Assembly: GCF_021366795.1 (NCBI RefSeq)
Contig: NZ_JAHCPS010000005.1
Span: forward strand, 1-64,000
Direction: 5' to 3'
DNA from: Macrococcoides caseolyticum
GTDB lineage: Bacteria; Bacillota; Bacilli; Staphylococcales; Staphylococcaceae
Length of the DNA stretch: 64,000 nt
Shown here one piece after another: positions 21,763-30,773 of the stretch; the stretch's first letter is position 1, and the number at the start of each line of letters is the position of its first letter. The notes beneath the pieces are model-generated. The model was not told the DNA's origin. It saw nothing but the letters and a program-made list of their open reading frames with translations, and searched no databases. The position numbers and the translations under genes are program-made.

Positions 21763-23374
21763 ACTGTTTAACCACCAACTCCGCAAAGTTATAAAATCCA
21801 CTTGATGTTACATGTGCATTATGGATTTTCTTAGGCACTTGAACTTCTCTTATGATATTAAAGATAGGGTAGAGGAGATGTGCATCAAATAGGTGTCTAT
21901 TTATTGTATGGTTCATGTCATCCCAATGTGTCGTGTCTGAAGAGAGATATTGGTGATAATACGCATTTAACGCATCAAATTGATTTGAAAGATGATAATG
22001 CATCATTGTATTTTGATAGAGCAGCGTAAAGTATTCGAATGAATCCGCTTCAGTAAAGTACATACCATGGATATAAAGGTCACCATCCATTTTGATTTCG
22101 CTATTAAATGACGTCATAATATCGATGGGTTTTAAGACCGCTTCAATATCAAATTGATGTAAATATCGCTTGATTTGAAGCATCTTTTTTTCAATATAAC
22201 TTGGATAGATGATAGTGATTGAGAATGACGTCTCTAAATGTTTAGGTGAATTCATAGTAAGTGCTTGTTCTTCAAGGATATATGCCGTATTCATACCTGT
22301 ATGAGGATCATCGATGTGATGCACAGATTGCTGTAACAAGTGATGTATCGTTGCTTTTTGAGTTGCTGTTAATGTACTTTGACGGAGTGACAATACATAA
22401 TAAAATCCATCAGTGACTTGAATATGATTCACAGCATTTGAAGACTCATTGACATCAATTGTATAATCTGACTGTTTTAGTTTAGGAATATAAATCAATT
22501 CCACTTCATCTAAATAAGCACGATAACCGTAATATTGTTCAAACGCTTTAAGTACAGTTTGAAAATCATTGTTCTCAGAAATATAGAAAGGTCCTGTTCC
22601 AATGATTCGATTGTTACCTTGTTTATAGATTGCTAAATTTAGTTTGCATAATACATCTTTAAAGTGTGGGTAATGTTGATAATGCACTTTTAATATATAA
22701 GGTTGTATGACTTCAATATCCGTGATCGGACTGAGTAATACTTTCAATTCCTGATGTACTTTTGCTGATAACAAACAGCGTTTTACATCTTCACTCGTAA
22801 CTTGTGTACCATCATGGAAAGACACATTTTTTCGTAAATATATCATTGCATAATCTGTTTGGAAATCAATATGTTGCGCAATTTTGAATTGATATGAATG
22901 CCTGCTACGGTTATAGGTCATTAGAGTGTCATATACATTGCTTAATATATTAGAGCTATTTATATCCAATACCTCTAACGGATGCTCAAAGAGCGGAGCA
23001 TAGCGTTTCCTAACGATTAATTTATCCTGTTTCTCCGGTGATATCCCAAGGAGTTGGTTCGCTTTCGTAATTAATATTTGCTTATGCTCAAGAGACCAGT
23101 CCCATGTTAAATATTGAATCGCATCTGAGAGCTGATATGGCGTTATAAGTTGAATCACTTTATCAAAATACATTTGATCGATATTCATATGCCATTCTAC
23201 TGTCGTTTTATTCCCTCTGCCACGAGCACTGACGTATGATAATATACCGTCCTCTTGCCATCTGTTTAAACTTCTTGATAAATGCTTTTGACTAACATCA
23301 AGTATATTGGAAACTTCAGATTGATGGAATGCTGTTAAATTAAGATTATAAAATGAAAGTAATAATCGCTCCAT
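21761..23374 (-). CDS. SgrR-like transcriptional regulator with solute-binding domain
   Basis: 537 residues. The first 110 residues form an SgrR_N-type winged helix (SEVSNILDVSQKHLSRSLNR, then WQEDGILSYVSARGRGNKT). From about 165 to 500 it follows the extracellular solute-binding family 5 fold (FKIAQHIDFQTDYAMIYLRKNVSFHDGTQVTSEDVKR, then IIGTGPFYIS), but without signal peptide, so the binding domain works as an intracellular sensor. Divergent from an MFS transporter with a shared operator, as is usual for SgrR-type regulator/exporter pairs. AGGAGG before the ATG. Confidence 0.8.
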   Translation of the reverse strand: MERLLLSFYNLNLTAFHQSEVSNILDVSQKHLSRSLNRWQEDGILSYVSARGRGNKTTVEWHMNIDQMYFDKVIQLITPYQLSDAIQYLTWDWSLEHKQILITKANQLLGISPEKQDKLIVRKRYAPLFEHPLEVLDINSSNILSNVYDTLMTYNRSRHSYQFKIAQHIDFQTDYAMIYLRKNVSFHDGTQVTSEDVKRCLLSAKVHQELKVLLSPITDIEVIQPYILKVHYQHYPHFKDVLCKLNLAIYKQGNNRIIGTGPFYISENNDFQTVLKAFEQYYGYRAYLDEVELIYIPKLKQSDYTIDVNESSNAVNHIQVTDGFYYVLSLRQSTLTATQKATIHHLLQQSVHHIDDPHTGMNTAYILEEQALTMNSPKHLETSFSITIIYPSYIEKKMLQIKRYLHQFDIEAVLKPIDIMTSFNSEIKMDGDLYIHGMYFTEADSFEYFTLLYQNTMMHYHLSNQFDALNAYYHQYLSSDTTHWDDMNHTINRHLFDAHLLYPIFNIIREVQVPKKIHNAHVTSSGFYNFAELVVKQ

Positions 23375-23385
23375 AAAACCTCCTA

Positions 23386-23437
23386 AAAGTAGACTGATAA
23401 TAAAAAGTGTCTATTTTTAATCATTTAAGTCTACTTT
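23386..23437. promoter_or_regulatory. Divergent operator between sgrR-like and MFS genes
   Basis: AAAGTAGACT (23386-23395) and AGTCTACTTT (23428-23437) form a perfect 10-bp inverted repeat 32 bp apart. A third, related site AAGTGTCTA lies between them (23405-23413). It is the only region available for both promoters. Confidence 0.65.
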
Positions 23438-23470
23438 ATCATATATAAAAAGATATAGGAGGACAAAATA

Positions 23471-24694
23471 ATGAAAGTAAGAGAATTACCGATTAATATT
23501 CAACTCAGATTATGGGGGTCATTCGTCAATCGGTGTACATATAGTGCGACATTACCGTTCATTGCACTCTATTTAACTGATGCTACGAATGCACAAATTG
23601 CAGGGACATTTTTAGCAAGTATCGTGTTCGTTCAATTTATGGGTAACATATGGGGAGGCTATTTAGTAGACCAATTTCCTCGTAAGAAGATGTTAATATT
23701 TGGTTCATTCACAGAAGCAATGGCTTTATTCATGATGTGGATTACAGTGGTTTATGAATGGATATATATTTTTATGCTGTCATTCATACTCTTTACTATC
23801 TTCAGTGCATTTCGCAGACCATCGATGAGTGCACTTGTACAAGATTCAGCCACTGAAGAAAATAAAAAATTACTCTATCGAATGGATTACTGGCTCATTA
23901 ATTTATCCCTAGCGATAGGGGCATTACTTGGTGGATTATTTTATAACGAACATAAAAGCTGGTTATTCTTTTCAACTGCATTTGTTGCTTTAATTTTAAG
24001 TTTTCTATATATGAAGTACATTGAAGAGACAAACAGCTTTATCAGAAAAAAGGAACATAAAAATGTGTTAGTTGATTTAGCCATTGCCTACCAAACAGTG
24101 ATTAAAGATACACGTTTCGTATTAATGGTCATAGGGCTTATGTTAATCGCAACGGTTGAATTAATGAACAGCACATATGTCGCTGTACGTTTACATCAAC
24201 ATTTTGAAACGATTGAACTATTTGACTTTAAAATCACAGGTGTAAGAATGTTCACTGTAATTAATTTAGTCAATACGATTACAGTCGTTTCATTTTCTTT
24301 ATTGATAGGAAAGTGGATAGAAAGATTTAAAGTGCATAAAATACTCGCAATCGGATTGATGATGTATGCATTAGGATACACTGTTCTAACTTCTGCTAAC
24401 CTGTGGTGGCTGATCATCATTGCTATGCTTATCGCAACATTCGGTGAAATGATTTATGCGCCAATTAAGAGTGCTGAGATGCTGACGTTAATACCGAAAG
24501 ATAAAAGAGGTACTTACAATACTTTTAATTCATTAACATTTAGTGGCGCACAATTATTATCCAATGGCGCACTCGTCATCGGAGCCTATTTAAATCCATA
24601 TGCAATAAGTGGTGTCGTCTTTATCATCATTATGATAGGGTCACTGCTCATGATGAATAGCTTATTTAGGATGAAAAAGATTAAAAATACGTAA
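23471..24694 (+). CDS. MFS transporter, partner of the SgrR-like regulator
   Basis: 407 residues with 12 predicted membrane helices. NIQLRLWGSFVNRCTYSATLPFIALYL starts helix 1, GGYLVDQFPRKKML is the conserved loop between helices 2 and 3 (G-x-x-x-D-x-x-x-R-K/R), confirming the major facilitator family. GGAGG lies before the ATG. Divergent from and probably controlled by the SgrR-like regulator, whose binding domain would sense the transported compound or its substrate. Substrate unknown; sugar or peptide efflux is possible. Confidence 0.8.
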   Translation: MKVRELPINIQLRLWGSFVNRCTYSATLPFIALYLTDATNAQIAGTFLASIVFVQFMGNIWGGYLVDQFPRKKMLIFGSFTEAMALFMMWITVVYEWIYIFMLSFILFTIFSAFRRPSMSALVQDSATEENKKLLYRMDYWLINLSLAIGALLGGLFYNEHKSWLFFSTAFVALILSFLYMKYIEETNSFIRKKEHKNVLVDLAIAYQTVIKDTRFVLMVIGLMLIATVELMNSTYVAVRLHQHFETIELFDFKITGVRMFTVINLVNTITVVSFSLLIGKWIERFKVHKILAIGLMMYALGYTVLTSANLWWLIIIAMLIATFGEMIYAPIKSAEMLTLIPKDKRGTYNTFNSLTFSGAQLLSNGALVIGAYLNPYAISGVVFIIIMIGSLLMMNSLFRMKKIKNT

Positions 24695-24698
24695 ATAC

Positions 24699-24803
24699 GA
24701 AAACTTTCAGTCTACTAATAATTTCTTCGATTTCTCAAAAAACTTTCAGTTAACTGAAAGTTTTTCTGTTTTTCTAATAAATTTGCAGTCAACTGAAAGT
24801 TTC
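24699..24803. repeat. Cluster of AACTTTCAG terminator repeats
   Basis: A full hairpin (AAAAAACTTTCAG...CTGAAAGTTTTT, 24737-24765) is flanked by two half copies, AAAACTTTCAGTCTACT (24699-24715) and GCAGTCAACTGAAAGTTTCT (24785-24804). The full copy terminates the MFS gene and matches the terminator at 21,733. Confidence 0.65.
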
Positions 24804-24919
24804 TGAATAAATCTCTTTATTAGAAATTAATACAAACGGAAACATCATAATTACCATTGTACTCCCTTGCATTATTCGATAAGATTAAATTATCAGTCAA
24901 TTAGAAAAGGGGAATCGAT

Positions 24920-25966
24920 ATGTATCCAGATGTAAAAGCAACAATGCAGGAGATCGAACGTTTAGTAAATATTCCTGGTCCTTCAGGGTTTGCTTTTAAA
25001 GCGATTGAGTATGTGACAGAAACGTTAGAATCAGTGGGTTACGAGGTACAACAAACAAATAAAGGCGGCGTGCTCATCTCAGTTCCAGGGAAAGATGATA
25101 CAAAGCACAAATACTTAACAGCGCACGTCGATACGTTAGGGGCGATGGTAAAAGAGATTCTACCGAGTGGCCGCTTGCGTTTATCAATGGTGGGTGGTTT
25201 CAGATGGAATGCTGTTGAAGGTGAATACTGCGAGATTCATTCTGCAGATAAAGTCTATACAGGAACGATTTGTTTACATGAAACGAGCGTGCACGTTTAT
25301 CGTAATGCTGGAGACATTACGCGAGATGATCAGCATATGGAAGTCCGTATTGATGAAGTTGTAAAGTGTAAAGAAGATACTGAAAAACTAGGCATCAGTG
25401 TCGGAGATTTTATCACGTTCAATCCAAGGTGTGAAATTACTGAATCCGGATTTATTAAATCACGTCATTTAGATGATAAAGCAAGTGCTGCGATGCTTAT
25501 CCAGTTGTTACGTCATTTAAAAGCTGAGAATATTGAATTACCACATACAACGCATTTCTATTTCTCAAATAATGAAGAAATCGGTTATGGCGGTAACTCT
25601 AATGTTCCGGAACAAGTTGTAGAATATATCGCTGTAGATATGGGCGCATTAGGTGATGGTCAGTCATCAGATGAATATACAGTATCAATTTGTGCGAAAG
25701 ACAGCTCTGGTCCTTACCACTATCACTTAAAACAACATTTAGTAAAGTTATGTAAAGATAACTCTATCGATTATAAGGTTGATATTTATCCGTACTACGG
25801 TAGTGACGCGAGTGCTGCGATGCGCGCAGGCTATGAAATTAAACATGGTTTGTTTGGTGCAGGTATTGAATCAAGTCATGCTATGGAACGTACACATCAA
25901 TCATCATTAGAGAATACTGAGAAGTTACTTTATCACTATGTATTAAGTTCGGTTATTGATAAATAA
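24920..25966 (+). CDS. M42 family aminopeptidase
   Basis: 348 residues. M42 (FrvX/PepA-like) features in order: NIPGPSGF near residue 17, LTAHVDTLGAM (first metal ligand His and Asp) near 58-68, SRHLDDKASAAML (bridging Asp) near 185, SNNEEIGYGGN (catalytic Glu pair) near 223, VDMGALGDG, and a late ESSHAMERTH. Members are cytosolic di-metal aminopeptidases forming tetrahedral 12-mers that trim peptides. AAAGGGGAAT before the ATG. Single-gene unit. Confidence 0.9.
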   Translation: MYPDVKATMQEIERLVNIPGPSGFAFKAIEYVTETLESVGYEVQQTNKGGVLISVPGKDDTKHKYLTAHVDTLGAMVKEILPSGRLRLSMVGGFRWNAVEGEYCEIHSADKVYTGTICLHETSVHVYRNAGDITRDDQHMEVRIDEVVKCKEDTEKLGISVGDFITFNPRCEITESGFIKSRHLDDKASAAMLIQLLRHLKAENIELPHTTHFYFSNNEEIGYGGNSNVPEQVVEYIAVDMGALGDGQSSDEYTVSICAKDSSGPYHYHLKQHLVKLCKDNSIDYKVDIYPYYGSDASAAMRAGYEIKHGLFGAGIESSHAMERTHQSSLENTEKLLYHYVLSSVIDK

Positions 25967-26016
25967 AATATTATTGATAGAATATTCAGAATTTATAAGT
26001 CGTATTTTTTGAGCTG

Positions 26017-26063
26017 CACGTCCTTTTTCGATATAATAGTCATTACTATAGAGGAAGGACGTG
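26017..26063 (+). promoter_or_regulatory. Promoter flanked by an inverted repeat before the DJ-1 gene
   Basis: CACGTCCTT (26017-26025) and AAGGACGTG (26055-26063) are perfect complements around TATAAT (26032-26037). The left arm is upstream of the transcription start, so the pairing can act only in DNA (repressor or activator sites), not in the mRNA. Confidence 0.5.
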
Positions 26064-26070
26064 TTTTATT

Positions 26071-26727
26071 ATGACGAAAAAAGTATTAATGGTACTTACA
26101 AACCACGATAAACTCAATGATGGGACGCCTACTGGTCTATGGTTAGAAGAAGCTGCTGCCCCTTATAAAATCTTCGAAAGAAATAATATTGCAGTCGACT
26201 TCGCTTCAGTTAAAGGTGGCGCGATTCCACTAGATCCAAATTCAGTCGCTAACAATGAAACAAAAACTTACACTGATGTTGTAAAGAAATTAGGCAATTC
26301 ACTCAAATTACGTGATGTCGTATTCGAGAATTATGATGGTGTGTTTATTCCTGGTGGTCACGGTACAATGTACGATTTACCGAATGATCCGGATTTACAA
26401 AATATTCTTGCATTCTATAAAGAAGATGGTCGCGCTATTGGTGCAGTATGCCATGGCCCAAGCGCTTTTGTTAACGCCAAGCTTAAAGACGGTCGCTATT
26501 TAATTGATGGTGTGAAACTCACTGGTTTCACCAATGCTGAAGAAAGTGCCATGAATCTTGTCGATAATGTGCCATTTGCATTACAGTCAGAACTAGAGCA
26601 ACAAGGTGGCCGCTTCGTTGTTGGCGATAACTTTACGTCTCATGTCGTAACAGATAAAAAATTCGTTACGGGTCAAAACCCACAATCAAGTGAAGCTGTC
26701 GCAGAAGCGTTTGTGAAAGTATTATAA
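26071..26727 (+). CDS. DJ-1/PfpI family protein (Hsp31-like, class I GATase-like)
   Basis: 218 residues. EEAAAPYKIFERN near residue 30, IPGGHGTMYDLPNDPDLQ near 90-108 and AVCHGPSAFVNAKL (nucleophile Cys in the elbow, about 129) identify the DJ-1/PfpI superfamily and its Hsp31/GATase1_Hsp31_like branch. Such proteins act as glyoxalase III or deglycase/chaperone in carbonyl stress; Glu 30 and the Cys are the expected catalytic residues. Alone in its transcription unit, with a strong terminator behind it. Confidence 0.85.
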   Translation: MTKKVLMVLTNHDKLNDGTPTGLWLEEAAAPYKIFERNNIAVDFASVKGGAIPLDPNSVANNETKTYTDVVKKLGNSLKLRDVVFENYDGVFIPGGHGTMYDLPNDPDLQNILAFYKEDGRAIGAVCHGPSAFVNAKLKDGRYLIDGVKLTGFTNAEESAMNLVDNVPFALQSELEQQGGRFVVGDNFTSHVVTDKKFVTGQNPQSSEAVAEAFVKVL

Positions 26728-26732
26728 TGAAT

Positions 26733-26772
26733 CATGAAATAAACCACGCACTTTAGCGTGGTTTATTTCATG
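26733..26772. terminator. Bidirectional terminator
   Basis: 17-bp perfect inverted repeat CATGAAATAAACCACGC (26733-26749) with 26756-26772 between convergent genes; the right arm overlaps the last codons of the minus-strand gene. Confidence 0.85.
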
Positions 26773-27128
26773 ATAAGAATATTTTTTAATATTAAGCCTA
26801 AAACAACACCAATTAATAGACTCAGCATCGTACCTAACAAGATATATTCACTTGTCTTATCTATTTTTTCTAAATTATGATTCGGTTTATCGTCTTTCAA
26901 ATCATTAAATCGTAATATCGATTTACTCGCTATGACTAAACCAATCGCAGTATACTCACCAAGCGCGATAAACGTTAATATTAACAAGCGTTCAATATAT
27001 CCGACTAACAAGCCTACATTATCTGTTTGTTTCGTCTTCGTTTCACTCATGGCAGAAAGAATCCACTTGATGAGTGGACCAGAGCAAATAAAAAACACAA
27101 CAAATATACAAATCCATATTAACTTCAT
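26763..27128 (-). CDS. Small membrane protein, partner of SatD-like protein
   Basis: 121 residues with three membrane segments (about 3-17, 42-68 and 95-118). The middle part LLVGYIERLLILTFIALGEYTAIGLVIASKSILRFNDLKDD closely follows the second half of DUF3307 membrane proteins that accompany SatD (G-x-x-E-R-x-L...A-x-K-S-I-x-R-F). It lacks the N-terminal helices of the long form, so it is a short version. Its start overlaps the end of the satD-like gene by 4 bp. Confidence 0.7.
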   Translation of the reverse strand: MKLIWICIFVVFFICSGPLIKWILSAMSETKTKQTDNVGLLVGYIERLLILTFIALGEYTAIGLVIASKSILRFNDLKDDKPNHNLEKIDKTSEYILLGTMLSLLIGVVLGLILKNILIMK

Positions 27129-27790
27129 TTTACATACTCCTTAAACGTATCTTTTAACAATGGTTCAATTTCATTTGTATCATCCAATAAACGAAAGGCC
27201 GCTTCAATTGACTGTAACTGCTTTTTATGACCCTTTTTTAAATGCTCAGAAATTGTAGAAACACCTTTATCTAATGCTTGCGCAATATCCTTTTGCTGTG
27301 GATATACAAAAGATAATAATATAGCTTGTCTTTGCATTTCAGAATGATTGCGAACAATTTCGGTTAAATAGGGGAACACAACCTGGTTATATATATCGAT
27401 ATTCTGCCCATCAATGGTCATATAAAAATCACTCACATCAGAATGTTTAATTTGTGCAAGATTGTACCTTGCTTGTTTAATAATCGGTGCGTTCCAATGT
27501 TCTAGGTTCCCTTCAGGAAAGTCACCTTCACACGCAGCGATACCAAATTTAACTGGCTGATGTTTAAACGGCCAGAGTAGTTTAATATAATAGCTCGAAA
27601 AAAGTGTTGCTGAGAGTGATGAACTAACAAAAAATAGTTCATCCCCCATTCGAAAATTAATATATTTATAGGGTATATTTTCCGTCCATTTTTCAATCTC
27701 GATTGTTAACTGAATCAACTGCTGACTAATTTCATCTGCATTATTAAATTTCGTACTACTTGAAACGTCCATTACAAACAATGATAGCAT
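27125..27790 (-). CDS. SatD family protein
   Basis: 221 residues. The first 130 residues follow the SatD family (LFVMDVSSSTKF, then INFRMGDELFFV, related in layout to nucleotide-cyclase-like domains), and the C-terminus has a helix-turn-helix (QKDIAQALDKGVSTISEHLKKG, about 166-187). SatD was first described in a streptococcal acid-tolerance operon; its biochemistry is not established. The HTH and the large palindromes in front of the gene suggest it binds its own promoter. GGAGGG before the ATG. Confidence 0.75.
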   Translation of the reverse strand: MLSLFVMDVSSSTKFNNADEISQQLIQLTIEIEKWTENIPYKYINFRMGDELFFVSSSLSATLFSSYYIKLLWPFKHQPVKFGIAACEGDFPEGNLEHWNAPIIKQARYNLAQIKHSDVSDFYMTIDGQNIDIYNQVVFPYLTEIVRNHSEMQRQAILLSFVYPQQKDIAQALDKGVSTISEHLKKGHKKQLQSIEAAFRLLDDTNEIEPLLKDTFKEYVK

Positions 27791-27802
27791 ACATGTCCCT
27801 CC

Positions 27803-27860
27803 AATTCGGTTAAATAAACGAATGTGATATAATTCGCTTATTTAACCGAATTATATCACA
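27803..27860 (-). promoter_or_regulatory. Overlapping palindromes in the satD-like promoter
   Basis: AATTCGGTTAAATAA (27803-27817) is perfectly complementary to 27838-27852, and TGTGATATAATTCG (27823-27836) to 27847-27860. The two repeats share their right-hand arm region and cover the likely -10 (TATAAT on the minus strand) and the start of the mRNA. Confidence 0.7.
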
Positions 27861-28036
27861 GTTTCAAGAATATGTGAAATGAATAAAATTATCATTTAAA
27901 GAATGAAATAAATACAATATATTAATGCAAATTATGAATAAAAAAGTGCTAACAAGTGATTCAATCATTATTTTTATGGTAATATGGTGCATGAGATTAA
28001 TGAACAAATGTGTTCATTCGAATAAGGAGAATAAAA

Positions 28037-29290
28037 ATGAATTTTACGAATCTAACAAGAGATGAATTTAATCAATTTGTCGACCAACAGCCTTACAGTC
28101 ATTTCACACAAATGGGAGTTAATTATGACTTAAAAATAGCTGAAGGTACTGAAACCCATCTGGTAGGGGTGAAAGATGAAAATAATAATGTCATTGCTGC
28201 AGGTTTATTCACAGCTGTTCCAGTAATGAAGATTTACAAATATTTTTATGCGAACCGTGGTCCAGTAATGGATTTTTCAAATACAGCGCTTGTCACGTAT
28301 TTCTTTAATGCATTTAAAAAGTACTTAAAACGTTATAATGCGCTACATTTAAGGATAGATCCATATATCCCATATCAAAAACTAAACCATGATGGTGAAG
28401 TAATAGAACGTTATCCAACAGAAACGATCTTTAACACATTAAATCAACTTGGATTCAAACACCAGGGATTCACAACCGGATTTCATCCCATTCATCAAAT
28501 TCGCTTCCATTCGATACTTGATACAACGGGTTTAACTGAAAAAGAAGTATTGAATAATATGGACAGTTTACGCAAACGTAATATTAAGAAAGTGATTAAA
28601 AATGGCATAAAAGTACGTGATTTATCCATTGATGAACTCCATATCTTCAGACAATTTATGAATGATACGAGTGGAAAAAAAGAATTCGTCGACAGAAACG
28701 ATGAATTCTATCGCAGTCGACTAGAACATTTTGGTGATAGAGTAAGAATGCCGCTCGCATATATTGACTTTACAACTTATATTCCAGAGCTGATGACAGA
28801 AGAACAAGACGTCAAAGCACAAATTTCAAAAGCCCAGGATGAATTGATAAAAAAACCAGATGCGAAAAAATGGAAAAATATCTTAACTGCGAGTGAAACA
28901 CAACTGAATGCTGTTCAAGAAAAATTAACAGAAGCTCAAAAGTTACAGCAAGAACATGGCGATACATTACCAATTGCTGCTGCATTCTATTTAATTAATC
29001 CATTTGAAGTCGTATATTTAGCAGGAGGATCATCTAATGAATTCCGTCATTTTGCAGGCAGTTATGCCATCCAGTGGGAAATGATTAAATATACGATGAC
29101 TTCAGGAATAAACCGCTATAATTTCTATGGTATTAGTGGTGATTTTTCTGAAAATGCTGAAGATGCAGGCGTCATAAAATTTAAAAAAGGATTCAATGCC
29201 GATGTTTTAGAATATATTGGTGACTTTGTATTACCAATCAACAAACCTGTTTACAAACTATATGAAACGGTCAAAAATATACGTCAATAA
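28037..29290 (+). CDS. femA: FemA, aminoacyltransferase of the peptidoglycan cross-bridge
   Basis: 417 residues, close in sequence and length to S. aureus Fem[16 protein letters not shown] start, [19 protein letters not shown] near residue 80, [12 protein letters not shown] near 117, [14 protein letters not shown] near 185, a helical arm (about 245-310) with heptads, and [25 protein letters not shown] near 330-355. FemA adds glycines 2 and 3 (or equivalents) to the lipid II side chain using aminoacyl-tRNA, at the inner membrane face. ATG 28,037 follows AAGGAG. Operon with femB, 20-bp gap. Confidence 0.95.
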   Translation: MNFTNLTRDEFNQFVDQQPYSHFTQMGVNYDLKIAEGTETHLVGVKDENNNVIAAGLFTAVPVMKIYKYFYANRGPVMDFSNTALVTYFFNAFKKYLKRYNALHLRIDPYIPYQKLNHDGEVIERYPTETIFNTLNQLGFKHQGFTTGFHPIHQIRFHSILDTTGLTEKEVLNNMDSLRKRNIKKVIKNGIKVRDLSIDELHIFRQFMNDTSGKKEFVDRNDEFYRSRLEHFGDRVRMPLAYIDFTTYIPELMTEEQDVKAQISKAQDELIKKPDAKKWKNILTASETQLNAVQEKLTEAQKLQQEHGDTLPIAAAFYLINPFEVVYLAGGSSNEFRHFAGSYAIQWEMIKYTMTSGINRYNFYGISGDFSENAEDAGVIKFKKGFNADVLEYIGDFVLPINKPVYKLYETVKNIRQ

Positions 29291-29310
29291 GATTTGAAGG
29301 GAAGATTTAC

Positions 29311-30594
29311 ATGGAATTCACTGAATTAACTGTTGCTGAATATACTGATTTTATTTGGAATACCAATGAAATGAGCCACTATTTTCAGCTACAGGAAAAC
29401 ATTAAAAACAGAGAAGCTGACGGATACCCCGTCGTTCTTTTAGGTGTCAAAGAAAATGGTACCGTGAAGGCAGCCAGTCTATTTTCAAAAATACCGACTT
29501 TCGGTAGATTTTTCTATTATTCTAACCGTGGACCAGTAATGGATATTACAAATTCAGAACTTGTAACATTTTACTTTAAATCATTAGATGCATATTTAAA
29601 GACCCATCAAGCGCTTTATGTAAAGCTTGATCCGTACTGGATTTATAAAACATATGATAAAGATGTTAATTATAAAGAAGAAAATGGTACAAATGATGCA
29701 ATCATCAATCAACTGACATCTCTAGGCTATCAGCATACTGGCTTTACGGTCGGTTACAGTACCGAAACACAAGTAAGATGGATGAGTGTTTTGTATTTAC
29801 AAGGGGAAACACCAGACTCAATAATGAAACAATTTGATTCACAACGTAAACGAAATATTAAAAAAGCTCAAAAATATGGTGTGAAAATACGTTTACTTCA
29901 AAAAGATGAACTCGATGCATTTTTAAGTTTGTATCGAGAAACTGAAGAACGTGCAGGTTTTATTGCACGACCTGATCAGTATTTTGAAGGATTTAGCAAT
30001 CATTATGACGATAAAGTAATGATACCCCTTGCATATATCGATCTGGACGAATACATTGACAAGTTAACTCAAGACTTATCTGAATCAGAAGCACGTCGTG
30101 ATCAGATGATGTCTAATGAAAATAAATCAGATAAGCAAATGAAGAAAATAGAACAATTAGATCGTGAAATCAATCACATTCAAAATGAATTGCTTGAAAT
30201 GAGTACTTTGCGAAAAACAGATGGTAAGATTTTAAACTTAGCATCGGGCATGTTCTTCTTAAATCACTTTGAAGTGAATTATTTTTCAGGTGGTTCCAGC
30301 GAAAAATACAACAAATTTATGGGGCCATATGCAATGCACTGGTATATGATTAATTACTGTCTGGAACATGGCTATGACCGCTATAATTTTTATGGCGTAT
30401 CTGGTGACTTCAGTGAATCTGGTGAAGATTATGGTGTTTATCGATTTAAACGTGGTTTTAATGCACAGATTGAAGAACTTGTTGGCGACTTTATTAAACC
30501 GATTAATAAACCTAAATATAGATTATATAAAGCAATTCAATCAACACGTTTAAAACTAAGTGAAATCAAAAATAAGCGAATGAATAAACATTAA
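29311..30594 (+). CDS. femB: FemB, aminoacyltransferase of the peptidoglycan cross-bridge
   Basis: 427 residues, paralogue of the preceding gene: [14 protein letters not shown] start, [22 protein letters not shown] near 72, LYVKLDPYW near 108, [14 protein letters not shown] near 180, coiled helical arm (about 250-305), [26 protein letters not shown] near 325-350. FemB adds residues 4 and 5 of the bridge after FemA. The substituted residues (Gly or Ser) cannot be predicted here. GAAGGGAAG before the ATG and a terminator hairpin downstream. Confidence 0.95.
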   Translation: MEFTELTVAEYTDFIWNTNEMSHYFQLQENIKNREADGYPVVLLGVKENGTVKAASLFSKIPTFGRFFYYSNRGPVMDITNSELVTFYFKSLDAYLKTHQALYVKLDPYWIYKTYDKDVNYKEENGTNDAIINQLTSLGYQHTGFTVGYSTETQVRWMSVLYLQGETPDSIMKQFDSQRKRNIKKAQKYGVKIRLLQKDELDAFLSLYRETEERAGFIARPDQYFEGFSNHYDDKVMIPLAYIDLDEYIDKLTQDLSESEARRDQMMSNENKSDKQMKKIEQLDREINHIQNELLEMSTLRKTDGKILNLASGMFFLNHFEVNYFSGGSSEKYNKFMGPYAMHWYMINYCLEHGYDRYNFYGVSGDFSESGEDYGVYRFKRGFNAQIEELVGDFIKPINKPKYRLYKAIQSTRLKLSEIKNKRMNKH

Positions 30595-30622
30595 GCAACA
30601 CAATAAAGAGATATAAACAAAT

Positions 30623-30663
30623 GCCAATATCATTGTAGCTAATACAAGTACGATGATATTGGC
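30623..30663 (+). terminator. Terminator of the femAB operon
   Basis: 11-bp perfect stem GCCAATATCAT (30623-30633) with 30653-30663 and TATTTTC downstream. Confidence 0.6.
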
Positions 30664-30672
30664 TATTTTCTC

Positions 30673-30715
<43 letters not shown>

Positions 30716-30773
30716 AAAGAAGAAGATACCACCTCTTATGTGATATCATCTTCAATAACTTTTAAACATTTAT

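Noticed and set aside
28001-28016. TGAACAAATGTGTTCA palindrome before femA, resembling an SOS box
   Set aside because: The core is GAAC-N6-GTTC, not the N4 spacing of Gram-positive LexA sites, and femA is not a DNA-damage gene. It may be a short mRNA hairpin.
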